A stretch of DNA of 64,000 nucleotides, taken from NCBI GenBank assembly GCA_037952775.1, contig JBANAY010000003.1:35650001-35714000 (forward strand), written 5' to 3'. This DNA is from Clonostachys chloroleuca. Taxonomy: Eukaryota; Ascomycota; Sordariomycetes; Hypocreales; Bionectriaceae. The position numbers were made by a program, and so were the translations under genes. The notes beneath the pieces were generated by a model that saw only the letters and a list, made by a program, of their open reading frames with translations, did not search any database and was not told the DNA's origin. The first letter of the stretch is position 1, and each line of letters begins with the position of its first letter. Below are positions 10,789-22,042 of this stretch, piece by piece.

Positions 10789-13700
10789 ATGTCGGGCTAC
10801 CCGGGTGGTGGTGCTGGTGGTGGCGGAAACCACTACGACGACGGCTACGGCCATAATAATAATCAGGGAGCAGCCGGTGACGGTTACTACCAAAATGACC
10901 AGTACTACGACCAAGGCTATGATGATCGTCAAGGCGGAGGCCAAGGACAAGGACAAGGAGGCCACGATGGTTACTACGACGAGTCGTAAGTTTTTAAGCC
11001 ACCATCGATTGAGTTCCAGCCAGATGATTGACAAAGTTTTACAGCGGTTACTACAATGCCGATCCCAACAATCCTTATCACCAAGATGGCGGCTACTACG
11101 ATGGCCAGGACCAGTATCGCGACGAGTACTACAACAACGGTAATCAACAAGGTGGTTACTACGACGAGTATAATCAAGGATACAGTGATAATCGCGGTCG
11201 TCACGGGTCTGAGCATGGCTCCGAAACGTTTAGCGATTTCACCATGAGGTCTGACATGGCGCGGGCCGCCGAGATGGATTATTATAATCATGGGGATGAG
11301 CGATACAATAGCTACGGCGACAACAGCCGAGGATACCGACCTCCCTCGTCTCAAATGTCCTACGGTGGTAACAGATCCTCTGGCGCCTCGACCCCCAACT
11401 ACGGTATGGACTACGGCAACGTCTTGCCTGCTGGCCAGCGGTCGCGTGAGCCTTACCCAGCTTGGACTTCGGATGCTCAGATTCCTCTGTCTAAGGAGGA
11501 GATTGAAGACATTTTCGAGGACCTGACCAAGAAGTTTGGATTCCAGCGTGACAGTATGCGAAACATGTATGACCATTTCATGACGCTGCTTGATTCTCGG
11601 TCATCACGAATGACCCCCAATCAAGCTCTGCTTTCATTGCATGCTGATTACATCGGAGGCGACAATGCCAATTACCGCAAGTGGTATTTCGCTGCCCATC
11701 TTGACTTGGACGACGCCGTAGGCCTATCAAACTCGAAAGTCAAAGGTCTCCGACGCAAGACAAAAAAGAAGAAGAAGAAGAACGAGCCTGAGGGGACCGA
11801 GGCTGAAACCCTGCAAGAGTTGGAAGGTGACGATAGCTTGGAGGCTGCCGAGTATCGCTGGAAGACGCGCATGAATCGTATGTCGCAACACGACCGAGTT
11901 CGACAAATCGCACTTTACCTCCTCTGCTGGGGTGAAGCGAATCAGGTTCGGTTTATGCCTGAATGTCTCTGCTTTATTTTCAAGTGCGCCGACGATTACT
12001 TGAATTCCCCTGCGTGCCAGGCTATTGTTGAACCTGTGGACGAATTTACCTACCTTAACAACGTCATCACGCCATTGTATCAATACTGTCGCGACCAAGG
12101 CTACGAGATTTTGGATGGGGTCTATGTCCGACGTGAGCGTGACCACAAGGATATCATCGGTTATGATGATTGCAACCAGCTGTTCTGGTATCCGGAAGGT
12201 CTTGATCGTATCGTCTTGGAGGATAAGAGCAAGCTCTTTGACGTACCAGCTGCGGAGCGTTATCTCAAGTTCAAGGATATCAACTGGAAGAAGTGCTTCT
12301 TCAAGACATACAAGGAAACTCGTTCATGGTTTCACTTGATCACCAACTTCAACCGTATCTGGATTATCCACTTGACCATGTTTTGGTTTTTCACCGTGCT
12401 CAACGCTCCCTCTGTCTTGGTTGGTCCGACGTATGAACAGGAAGCTGATCAAGACCCGCCCAAAGAAAAGGTTATTTCTGCTGTTGCTTTTGGCGGTGCT
12501 ATTGCGTCTTTCATTCAGATTCTAGCAACTCTGGCTGAGTGGGCGTACGTTCCTCGACGATGGGCTGGTGCCCAGCATCTGACAAAGCGACTTCTCTTCG
12601 TGATTCTGGTATTTGTGCTCAACCTTGCACCTGGTATCAAGGTGTTCATGTTCCCGACTGAAACCAAGGGTGTGGCTATTGATTACATTATCAGTATCGT
12701 GCACATCATCATCGCCGTGTTCACTTTCATCTTCTTCTCTGTCATGCCGCTAGGCGGCTTGTTTGGAAGTTACATGAAACGGAACTCGAGGCAATATGTT
12801 GCCAGCCAGACATTTACGGCCAGCTATCCCCGACTTAAGGGAGCCAATATGGCCATGTCCTATGGTCTCTGGGTCGTTGTTTTTGGAGCCAAGTTCGGAG
12901 AATCTTACCAGTATCTCACGCTGTCATTCCGTGACTCCATTCGTTACCTTTACATCATGAATGTCAGCAGCTGCCAAGGTGACAAGCTCTTGCTGGGAAA
13001 CACGTTGTGCCAATACCATCCCAAGATCTTGTTGGGATTGATGGGCTTCTGTGACGTTGTTTTCTTCTTCCTCGATACCTACCTCTGGTACGTTCTGATC
13101 AACACAGCTTTCTCGCTTGCGCGCTCTTTCTACCTGGGTTCATCTATTTGGACCCCCTGGAGAAACATCTTCTCTCGGCTTCCCAAGCGTATCTATTCCA
13201 AGATTCTGGCCACCACGGATATGGAGATCAAGTATAAGCCCAAGGTTTTGATATCTCAGATTTGGAATGCTATCGTTATTTCCATGTACCGAGAGCATTT
13301 GTTGGCCATTGATCATGTCCAGAAGCTTCTTTACCACCAGGTCCCATCCGAGCAGGAGGGTAAGAGGACACTGAGAGCTCCAACCTTCTTTGTGTCCCAG
13401 GAGGATCACTCTTTCAAGACCGAGTTCTTCCCAACATACAGTGAGGCCGAACGTCGTCTCTCATTCTTCGCTCAATCTCTCTCAACCCCGATTCCCGAGC
13501 CACTCCCTGTTGACAACATGCCGACATTCACCGTCATGATTCCTCATTACAGCGAAAAGATCTTGTTAACTTTGAGAGAAATTATTCGCGAGGATGAACC
13601 CTACTCTCGTGTCACTCTTTTGGAATACCTGAAGCAGCTTCATCCCCATGAGTGGGACTGCTTTGTCAAGGATACAAAGATTCTTGCCGACGAAACCTCT

Positions 13701-16700
13701 CAGCTTAACGGTGAATATGAGAAGGATGAGAAAGAGACAGCCAAGGAGACCGCAAAGAACAAGATTGATGACCTTCCTTTTTACTGCATTGGTTTCAAAT
13801 CCTCTGCCCCCGAATACACTCTCCGCACCAGAATCTGGGCCTCACTTCGTTCTCAAACCCTGTACCGCACTATCTCTGGATTCATGAACTACAGCCGCGC
13901 AATCAAGCTCCTTTACCGTGTTGAGAATCCTGAAGTCGTCCAAATGTTCGGCGGTAACACCGATAAGCTTGAGCGCGAGCTGGAACGTATGGCTCGCCGC
14001 AAGTTCAAGATTGTCGTGTCTATGCAGCGATACTCCAAGTTCAAGAAGGAAGAAATGGAAAATGCTGAATTCCTCCTTCGTGCGTACCCCGACTTGCAAA
14101 TTGCCTACCTGGATGAAGAGCCACCTGTAGCCGAAGGCGAAGAGCCCCGTCTGTACTCGGCGCTCATTGACGGCCACTCGGAAATCTTGGAGAATGGCAT
14201 GCGAAAGCCAAAATTCAGAGTTCAACTGTCTGGTAACCCTGTTTTAGGTGATGGCAAATCTGACAACCAGAACCACTCCTTGATCTTCTACCGTGGAGAG
14301 TACCTCCAGCTCATTGATGCTAACCAGGACAACTACCTCGAGGAGTGTCTCAAGATTCGCAGTGTTCTTGCCGAATTCGAGGAAATGAAGGCCGACGAGG
14401 TCTCTCCGTATACGCCCGGAATCAAGAGTGAAGCCAAGTACCCTGTCGCTATTCTTGGAGCTCGCGAATACATTTTCTCAGAGAACATTGGTATCCTCGG
14501 TGATATTGCTGCCGGAAAAGAACAGACATTCGGTACCATGTTCGCTAGAACAATGTCTCAAATTGGCGGCAAGCTTCATTACGGTCACCCTGATTTCCTT
14601 AACGGTATTTTCATGACAACTCGTGGCGGTGTTTCTAAAGCCCAGAAGGGTCTGCATCTCAATGAAGATATTTACGCCGGTATGAATGCACTCCTTCGAG
14701 GTGGTCGTATCAAGCATTGCGAATATTACCAGTGTGGCAAGGGTCGTGATCTGGGTTTTGGCTCCATTCTTAACTTCACGACCAAGATTGGTACTGGTAT
14801 GGGAGAACAGATGCTTTCTCGCGAGTACTACTACTTGGGCACTCAACTACCTCTTGATCGCTTCCTCTCCTTTTACTATGCTCACGCCGGTTTCCACGTC
14901 AACAACATGTTCATCATGCTTTCCGTCCATATGTTCATGGTTGTTCTTATCAACTTTGGTGCCCTCAGACACGAGACTATCAAGTGTGATTACAACAGAC
15001 AGGTCCCTACTACGGATCCTCTGACTCCCACTGGTTGCGCCAACACTGACGCTGTGAGCGATTGGATCTGGCGCAGTATCATCTCCATTCTCTTCACATT
15101 CTTCCTGTCATTCGTCCCTCTGCTTGTTCAGGAGCTGATGGAGCGTGGTGTTGGTCGTGCTGCTCTCAGATTTGCCAAGCAAATGATGTCATTGTCGCCC
15201 TTCTTCGAAGTTTTCGTCTGTCAGATTTACGCGAACTCTGTGCAGCAGAATCTTTCGTTTGGTGGTGCTCGTTATATCGGAACAGGTCGTGGTTTTGCGA
15301 CCGCTCGTATCCCCTTTGGAATCCTCTATTCTCGATTTGCTGGTCCGTCAATCTATTTTGGTTCAAGATTGTTGATCATGCTTCTTTTCGGCACAGTCAC
15401 TGCTTGGCAAGCTGCATTGACCTATTTCTGGATCACTCTGCTTGGCCTGACCATCTCGCCGTTCTTATACAATCCTCACCAGTTTGCTTTCAGCGATTTC
15501 TTCATTGACTATCGTGATTTCCTGCGATGGCTGTCACGAGGTAACTCCCGCTCCCACGCTTCGTCATGGATTTCTTTCTGTCGACTTTCACGAACTCGCA
15601 TCACGGGCTACAAACGCAAGGTGATTGGAGAACCCTCAGCTAAGATGTCAGCCGATGTTCCTCGTGCTGCCATCACCAACATCTTCTGGGGTGAGATCCT
15701 GACGCCCCTCCTTACCGTTGCCGTCACTTTGCTCCCTTACCTGTTCATCAATGCCCAGACCGGTGTCGTGGCAGGAAAGAAGAGTGGCGACTTAGAAAAC
15801 GATAGCACTATCGCTCCTACCGGTTCTCTCCTCCGTGTTCTCATCGTCGCTTTGGCCCCTGTCGCCATCAACGCTGGACTTCTGGGTATTCTGTTCTTCA
15901 TGGCTTGCTTCATGGGTCCAGTGCTTAGTATGTGCTGCAAGAAGTTCGGCAGTGTTTTGGCCGGTATTGCCCACGCTGTCGCTGTCATTGTCCTCCTTGT
16001 TTTCTTCCTGGCCATGTTTGTCTTGGAGAGCTTGAACTTCGCCCGTACCCTGTCGGGCATGATTTGCGTAATCGCTATCCAGCGATTCGTCTTCAAGCTG
16101 ATTGTATCCTTGGCTCTCACCCGTGAGATGAAGACGGACCAGTCCAATATCGCTTTCTGGACGGGCAAGTGGTACTCTATGGGCTGGCACTCGATTTCCC
16201 AACCCGGCCGAGAATTCCTTTGCAAGATTACCGAGCTCAGCATGTTTGCTGCTGATTTCATTTTGGGACACTGGCTGTTGTTCATCATGATGCCTCTTGT
16301 GACATTCCCGAAGATGGACATGATCCACTCGATCATGCTTTTCTGGCTCAGGCCCAGGTTTGTTCAACCCCCCGATGATGGTGTATATACCGTACTAACT
16401 ATGGTTGCAGTCGTCAAATCCGCCCGCCAATCTACTCAATGAAGCAGTCGAAGCTCAGGCGTCGTCGTGTCATTCGATTTGCTATCCTCTACTACGCCAT
16501 GCTTGTTTTGTTCCTGATCCTCATCGTAGGACCTGCTGTCGCAGGACAGCAGAAGGCTGTGCGGACCCAAATCAAGTCGCTAGGAGATAGCATCAACAAG
16601 AGCTTGCCGGACTTCAGACTTGTTCAGCCCAACAATCAGTACCGTGATAACACCAATGGAACCGAGAAGACGGGTACTGGTGCTCCTGGTTACACTGGAT

Positions 16701-16768
16701 ATCTGTATCAGCATCGCTCTTCCACCACTGATAGCAGTGTGGCAACGGACAAGATCAAGCTATTCTAA
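10789..16768 (+). CDS. fks1: 1,3-beta-glucan synthase catalytic subunit (FKS1/GT48)
   Basis: Three exons, 10789-10985, 11045-16357 and 16411-16768, give 1955 residues, the usual length of filamentous-fungal Fks1. The enzyme uses UDP-glucose to make linear 1,3-beta-glucan at the plasma membrane under Rho1 control. The N-terminus is a Gly/Tyr/Gln-rich cytosolic tail. The conserved Fks1 N-terminal domain follows ([20 protein letters not shown]), then a first membrane cluster, the large cytosolic GT48 domain (from [12 protein letters not shown] through [20 protein letters not shown]), and a second membrane cluster. Hot spot 1 reads YLTLSFRDS at about 689-697, where yeast Fks1 has FLVLSLRDP. Hot spot 2 reads DWIWRSII at about 1405-1412. 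The last intron splits a Ser codon and restores [11 protein letters not shown]. Retaining that intron would truncate the C-terminus. LCB1 follows on the same strand with no overlap. Confidence 0.97.
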
Positions 16769-17332
16769 GGTGGGAACGAGATGGTCAACCAGACCGCTCC
16801 TAATAAGAGTTTGTTGATGAGGTGATATGGACTGTTTTAGCAGTATGTTAAATATTTGGTACGAAGTGAAATAGTATGTTAACTGCATTGGAACGCGCGG
16901 GCTGTTATTTGCTTCTCTTCTTTTTTTCAAGGTTTATGAAACGGCAACATTAGATAGACTTGTATGGTTCAAATTTTACCTATTCTCGCAAATTTTGGGT
17001 ACAGTACCCAACTAGATTCACTGTGACGTGTCTGAAGACCAAGCGAAGTTGTAGTGAAACGATGCACTCACTGCGTAATTGGTCAGTATGCACCTATGTA
17101 GGGGCGATGATAAAATTAAGGGTCGGCGAATTAGATAAGCACTGGAGCCTCCTGTTAGTGCTAGTCGCCCAATGACAGACGCTCGCTTGGAGATTAGCCC
17201 AGCAGCATTACTTAGCCTTCTTGGGATGTTTCCTGACATCTTCTGAAGTTAAACCCGTCAGTCCCCTATTTGTTCTCTGCTTGGACGAGAGTACCGTGCA
17301 ATTGACTATCAATCTTTGCATTTGCCGCAAGC
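16769..17332. other. Intergenic between fks1 and lcb1
   Basis: Holds the fks1 3' untranslated region and the lcb1 promoter. Only short random frames are present; no gene is recognised. Confidence 0.5.
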
Positions 17333-19029
17333 ATGGATTTAGACTCTTTTCAATCCCTATTGGGCAATCTGGGCCAAGATGCATGGGTTGCATTCCAGAA
17401 GATACCCGGGTCTGCCGTCTTGATGCGTTATGTCCAGTCCAGCTATCAAAATGATCCCGTGCGATCCGCCATGGAGCTCGTCCTCGTCTTGTTCTTCATC
17501 CGCTACTTGATGTCGCCTTCCTACCGCACCGATAAGCAGAACTATGTCAAACTCCGCGAGGATGTGAGTCATTCCAAGCTATTTGCCCTTGTTTCAGTTC
17601 GCGTGTGAGGACGTTTGTTGACCCGATGTAATGGATATTATAGGAAGTCGAGGAATTGATCGAGGAGTGGACGCCGGAGCCATTGGTATCGGAGCAAACC
17701 CCTATTGAGCTGGCAGAGAGCGAGAGAGTTCCTATTATTGTTGGGTGAGCTCCTCCTCCCATTATTGGTGACTGTCATCCGTACAGAAGCTGACACACAT
17801 CTAGCCCGACTGGCCCCAAGGCCAAACTCGCCAACGGCCGTACCGTTACGAACCTCGCATCATACAACTTCTATAACTTCAATGGAAACGAGCAGATCAA
17901 GGAGAAGGCAATCCAGACTCTCCGAACTTACGGTGTCGGACCCTGCGGACCACCCCAATTCTACGGCACGCAAGATGTCCACGTCAAGACAGAATCCGAT
18001 ATTGCTGCTTACCTTGGTACCGAGAGCTGCATTGTCTATGCCCATGCGTTTTCCACAATCACCAGTGTCATTCCCACCTTCTGCAAGCGTGGAGATGTCA
18101 TTGTTGCCGATGAAGCATGCAACTATTCTATCCGCAAGGGTCTCGAGATTTCCAGGAGCAATATCAAGTGGTTCAAGCACAACGACATGGACGATCTAGA
18201 GAGGGTTATGAAATCGGTGGCCAAGGACCAAGCCAAGACTAAGAAACTGACGCGACGCTTCATTGTCACGGAGGGATTGTTTGAGACACTCGGAGATTCC
18301 ATCAACCTTCCCCGCCTCGTGGAACTCAAGGAGCGATACAAGTTCCGCATCATCCTCGACGAGACGTGGTCGTTTGGTGTACTGGGCCGAACTGGTCGCG
18401 GCCTCACTGAGGCGCAGAATGTGGACCCCCAACAGGTGGACATGATTATCGGATCTCTCTCTGGGCCCCTGTGCGCCGGTGGTGGCTTCTGTGCGGGCGC
18501 CAAGGATGTTGTGGAACACCAGCGTATCACCTCCTCAGCCTATACGTACTCGGCCGCCCTACCTGCGATGATGGCTGTAACGGCAAGCGAGACACTGAAC
18601 CTCTTACAGTCAAACCCCGACATCTTGACGCAGTCCCGGGAGAACATCAAGGCTTTGAGGGCTCAACTCGACCCCCGCAGTGACTGGGTCAAGTGCACGA
18701 GCGCTCCGGAGAACCCAATCATGCTGCTGGTGCTCAAGCCAGAGGTTGTCGCGGCCCGAAACCTTGAAGTCGAGGACCAGGAACGCATCCTGATGGAATG
18801 CGTTGATGAGACCCTTGCCAACGGTGTTATGATTACCCGCCTCAAGACGCGGGGATATGCAAATGCCATGAAGGACAGAAAGTCCGAATGGGCGGTCCAG
18901 CCAGCGCTCAAGGTGTGCCTTACGACGGCGCTATCGAAGAAGGACATTGAGAAGGCCGGAGTCACGATCAGACACGCCATCACCAAAGTCATGACACGAA
19001 AGACGAGCACCAAGGCTGCTTCTTCCTAA
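17333..19029 (+). CDS. lcb1: Serine palmitoyltransferase subunit 1 (Lcb1)
   Basis: Three exons, 17333-17563, 17644-17744 and 17805-19029, make 518 residues. Lcb1 is the non-catalytic partner of Lcb2 in the ER complex that condenses serine with palmitoyl-CoA, the first step of sphingolipid synthesis. The N-terminus has a single hydrophobic segment (MELVLVLFFIRYLM). The alpha-oxoamine-synthase fold follows: NLASYNFYNF, the TYGVGPCGPPQFYGTQDVH loop containing the Cys that is equivalent to human SPTLC1 Cys133, and the ILDETWSFGVLGRTGRG strand. Where catalytic members have the PLP-binding lysine (TFTKSFG-like), this protein has GSLSGPLCAGGG with no lysine, which identifies it as Lcb1 and not Lcb2. 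Splice joins give REDEVEEL and IVGPTGPKAKL. Confidence in the identity is very high. Confidence 0.96.
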
Positions 19030-20082
19030 GGATAGCATCTAGCATCTTTGATCATCCACCACCAGCATTTGGTCGGGTGTTTTTAATAATGTTCATTTGG
19101 TTTACGTCTCCAAGTGAGCGAAAAGTCATAAGTTTAATGAGGATGTAACCATGGAGGTTTCTGGCCCATAGGCTGGGCCTTGGTTTAACATGTAGGTAGC
19201 ATAACTAATTCTCGAGCATAATAGAATATATTGGGATTCATCCAGCCTTTCGTGACCAGACGTTACTGCCATGCCTTCGCTTGTCCATGTGCGTATCCCC
19301 GGGGTCATGTGTGAAGTGAACCACCAATTCGGGTTGCAGATGGGATTCAGGGGCAACACATTTCGGGATCAAAGTGTCTTACCGGTCTCAGATATGTTGT
19401 CCTATCCTGACGCTGGTATCAGTCCGTGGCACGCTGGAGGTTGCCTGTACCCACCGCTCCTGCTAATTGATGGTGATTGAAGGCTCCCTTGAAGACGAGG
19501 GCAGCAGTTGCCAGGCAGGTGCTGAACCGCTCGAGATGTCTCCCTAGCCGGCCGGATGCAGCCCCTAAACTGGTTGAACGGGCTCTGAAGGCCAGGCCGG
19601 TCGCAGCTGGAGGCAATCGCCGCCTTATCACACTTGAGGCGCCACCACATTCCTCCCCGGGCTGTTTATTACTTGCCTACCTTCCATCTCGCGTTGGCCA
19701 ACACCGCACTTCTTCTTCTCCCCATCCGTTCGCATTCATTTCTTCGCACAAGCTTTTTTATACCATCCTCAACACCCTCTTTCGAGCCTGTGGCTTGACC
19801 TTGTCCCTCCTTTGATTACCTTCTCCGTCATTAACCTTTTGTCTTCTTCACATCTCACTTTTTCCTTTCCCTTCTCATTGACGAACGCGCCCTTTAGTTC
19901 CTGAATAGGCCGATTCACACACTCTCTCCCTCTGTCACCTTCGTCCCTCCTTCTGTTTCCTTACGGTTATATTCTTATCTCACCCCGCGTCGTTCGTTCA
20001 GACAACACGTTCTCATCTGATTCTGGGCTCACCTCGTTCGTTTCTTTCAACTCACCCTAAAACCACACTCTTTCCACCCACC
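19030..20082. other. Intergenic with long pyrimidine-rich leader of the GH17 gene
   Basis: No coding gene is seen. From about 19670 to 20082 the plus strand is strongly C/T-rich, typical of a highly expressed fungal promoter and 5' leader. A TATA-like TTTTTATACC lies near 19754-19765. Several CNYTCNYT-type octamers occur between 19805 and 19952 (listed separately). Confidence 0.55.
19805..19952 (+). promoter_or_regulatory. Cluster of CNYTCNYT octamers in the GH17 leader (possible Ssd1-type sites)
   Basis: Five exact matches to CNYTCNYT are read by eye at 19805-19812, 19865-19872, 19920-19927, 19924-19931 and 19945-19952. In yeast this motif, in 5' untranslated regions of cell-wall mRNAs including SCW-type glucanases, is bound by Ssd1. 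The matches are seen directly; the regulatory role is inference, since the leader is pyrimidine-rich and some matches are expected by chance. Confidence 0.3.
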
Positions 20083-21275
20083 ATGGCTTTGGGAGACGTT
20101 CTACTCTGTGCCCTCGCACTGGCGAGTTCTGGTGCCGCGCTTCCCACTAAGAGTGAGTGATACAATCACATCTTCAAGAAATAATCTGTGGGCTAACTCT
20201 TTGTCAAGATGGGCCCAAAGCTGCCGCTCAGCTCAACCGCCGGGAAGAGATCACCGCGTATGATGATTCCCTCGCTGCACCCACCACTGTTGCTGCTGAG
20301 GTTGCCTATCTTCAAGGCGGCGCACCTGTGTCTACCGACACCAAGACCATTGTTGTCCTCCCCACTGCCCCTCGCTCTGTCAGCCTCCCAAGCGACGACG
20401 CCGACGCAAAGGTCTTAGAGGCCCTTGGGCTTCCTGGATCAGCCGCGCCTAGCCCAATTGCACCTGGAAAGGCTGACAAATTCGGCATCTCCTATGCCCC
20501 ATACCGTGGAGACCACGGTTGCAAGGACGCCAGTGATGTCCAGAACGACTTTGACCAGTTGAAGGACTACTCCCTGATTCGTATCTACGGAACGGACTGC
20601 GATCAAGTCTCCAAGACGTACAAGGCAGCTAAGAATACGAAAACCAAGCTAATGTTGGGCGTTTGGGACATCAATGATGTGGAGAACGAGGTGTCAAAAA
20701 TCATTGCAGGCGTGGAAGGCGGCTGGGATAAGATCCAGGCCGTGAGCGTGGGCAACGAGCTTGTCAACAAGGGAGAAGCCAGCGCGCAGAAGGTCATCGG
20801 TGCCATTAAGAAGGCTCGCAGCATGCTTCGTGGAGCAGGCTTCAAGGGTCCTGTTGTCACCGTCGATACTTTCAACGCCGTTGAGAAGCACCCTGAGCTC
20901 TGTGAGGCTTCCGACTTTTGCGCTATCAATGCCCATGCCTTCTTTGACAGCACTACTAGCGCGTCCCACGCCGGAAAGTGGTTGGATGACACCGTCCAGC
21001 GAGTCAAGTTGGCTCTCTCCAAGCCGATGGACGTGGTAGTTACCGAGACCGGTTGGCCAATGGATGGCTCTCCCAATGGTCTGGCAATTCCTAGTCTGGA
21101 GAACCAGAAACTAGCTATTGAATCTATCAAGAAGGCCTTCTCCAAAACCCCTGGAAATGTTGTTCTCTTCTCGGCTTTCAACGATCTCTGGAAGACGAAG
21201 TCTATGGATACCTTCAACGCAGAGCAGTTCTACGGTATTGGCGGTGCCATTTCCAAGTCCGATCGTTATATTTAA
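20083..21275 (+). CDS. Secreted GH17 cell-wall beta-glucanase/transglycosylase (Scw4/Scw10-like)
   Basis: Two exons, 20083-20152 and 20209-21275, give 378 residues. The first exon encodes a signal peptide (MALGDVLLCALALASSGAA), and the splice joins LPTK to NGPKAAAQL. An LNRRE dibasic site may be a Kex2 processing point. The catalytic domain starts at about FGISYAPYRGDHGCK and contains SVGNELVNKG, with the general acid Glu near 207, and VTETGWPMDG, with the nucleophile Glu near 303, as in GH17. Enzymes of this Scw4/Scw10/Mp65 type remodel 1,3-beta-glucan in the wall. There is no GPI signal at the C-terminus (ends KSDRYI), so a soluble or wall-bound protein is expected. The start ATG has a good context (CACCATGGC). 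Substrate detail is inferred from family. Confidence 0.92.
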
Positions 21276-22042
21276 GGGATTCCTCTACTCCCTTGAGTTG
21301 AACTGCCACTTATTGAGATATACCTCATATATCAGTTTTGGCACCATCGACAACTTTCCTTTGTGTGTTATGATTATTTGAAACCCTGCATGGGAGGCAA
21401 GGTCTTTTCTATTCTACACTAAATGGCTGGGCCAAGGAAACACCGAGGCCAGCACTCATTTGGTCATTCTTGCATTACATGATTTTTTTTAGTATCGTGG
21501 ACAGAGATCTCAGGATGAAGCTTGATACTAGTGTGGTCCAGGGTTCCGGGGAACAGGATCAGCAGGTGGTCATAGTCATGAAATGATGAAAGACAGCAAG
21601 CTATAGTCGTAGAAAGTTTCATTGAGTAAAAGTAGCTATTCAAGGTACTGCATTTTAACACAAAGTATCGTCCCTACAGTAAATACAGCACCATGCTATG
21701 TGAATTTTCAATTATTCCAATCCGCCGTCGAGGCGTAGGCTAAGGTTCCCAACTGTGCTTCCCAGCTAACTCCGACCTCCATTGCGTGAATGCCAGAGAT
21801 GGCAATATGGCTATCTTAGATATATCACATCCCTTTCTTGAAAGGAAATAAACATAAATAATAACAAAATATATGTAATATATCGTATGAAGCTTCCATC
21901 AGGTATATATCGAAAATTTCCAGTGCGCCAGAAAGAAAAGTATCGTCATAAATGAATCATAAAATTTGAGGTACAAACGGCATCGGGTATACACGGCTGG
22001 CGTCCACAACGTGACCAAAATCAGGGTGTCCTGCGCCATATC
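21276..22042. other. Convergent intergenic region
   Basis: Lies between the 3' ends of the GH17 gene and the NYN-domain gene. It is AT-rich around 21840-21960 and carries only short frames. It likely consists of the two 3' untranslated regions and terminators. Confidence 0.5.

Noticed and set aside
10974..11576. 200-codon minus-strand frame over the fks1 5' end
   Set aside because: It is the antisense shadow of the Gly/Tyr/Asp-rich fks1 N-terminus; the plus strand clearly encodes Fks1.
15737..16367. Two minus-strand frames of about 190-200 codons over the fks1 3' end
   Set aside because: Antisense to a conserved membrane segment of Fks1; no independent support.
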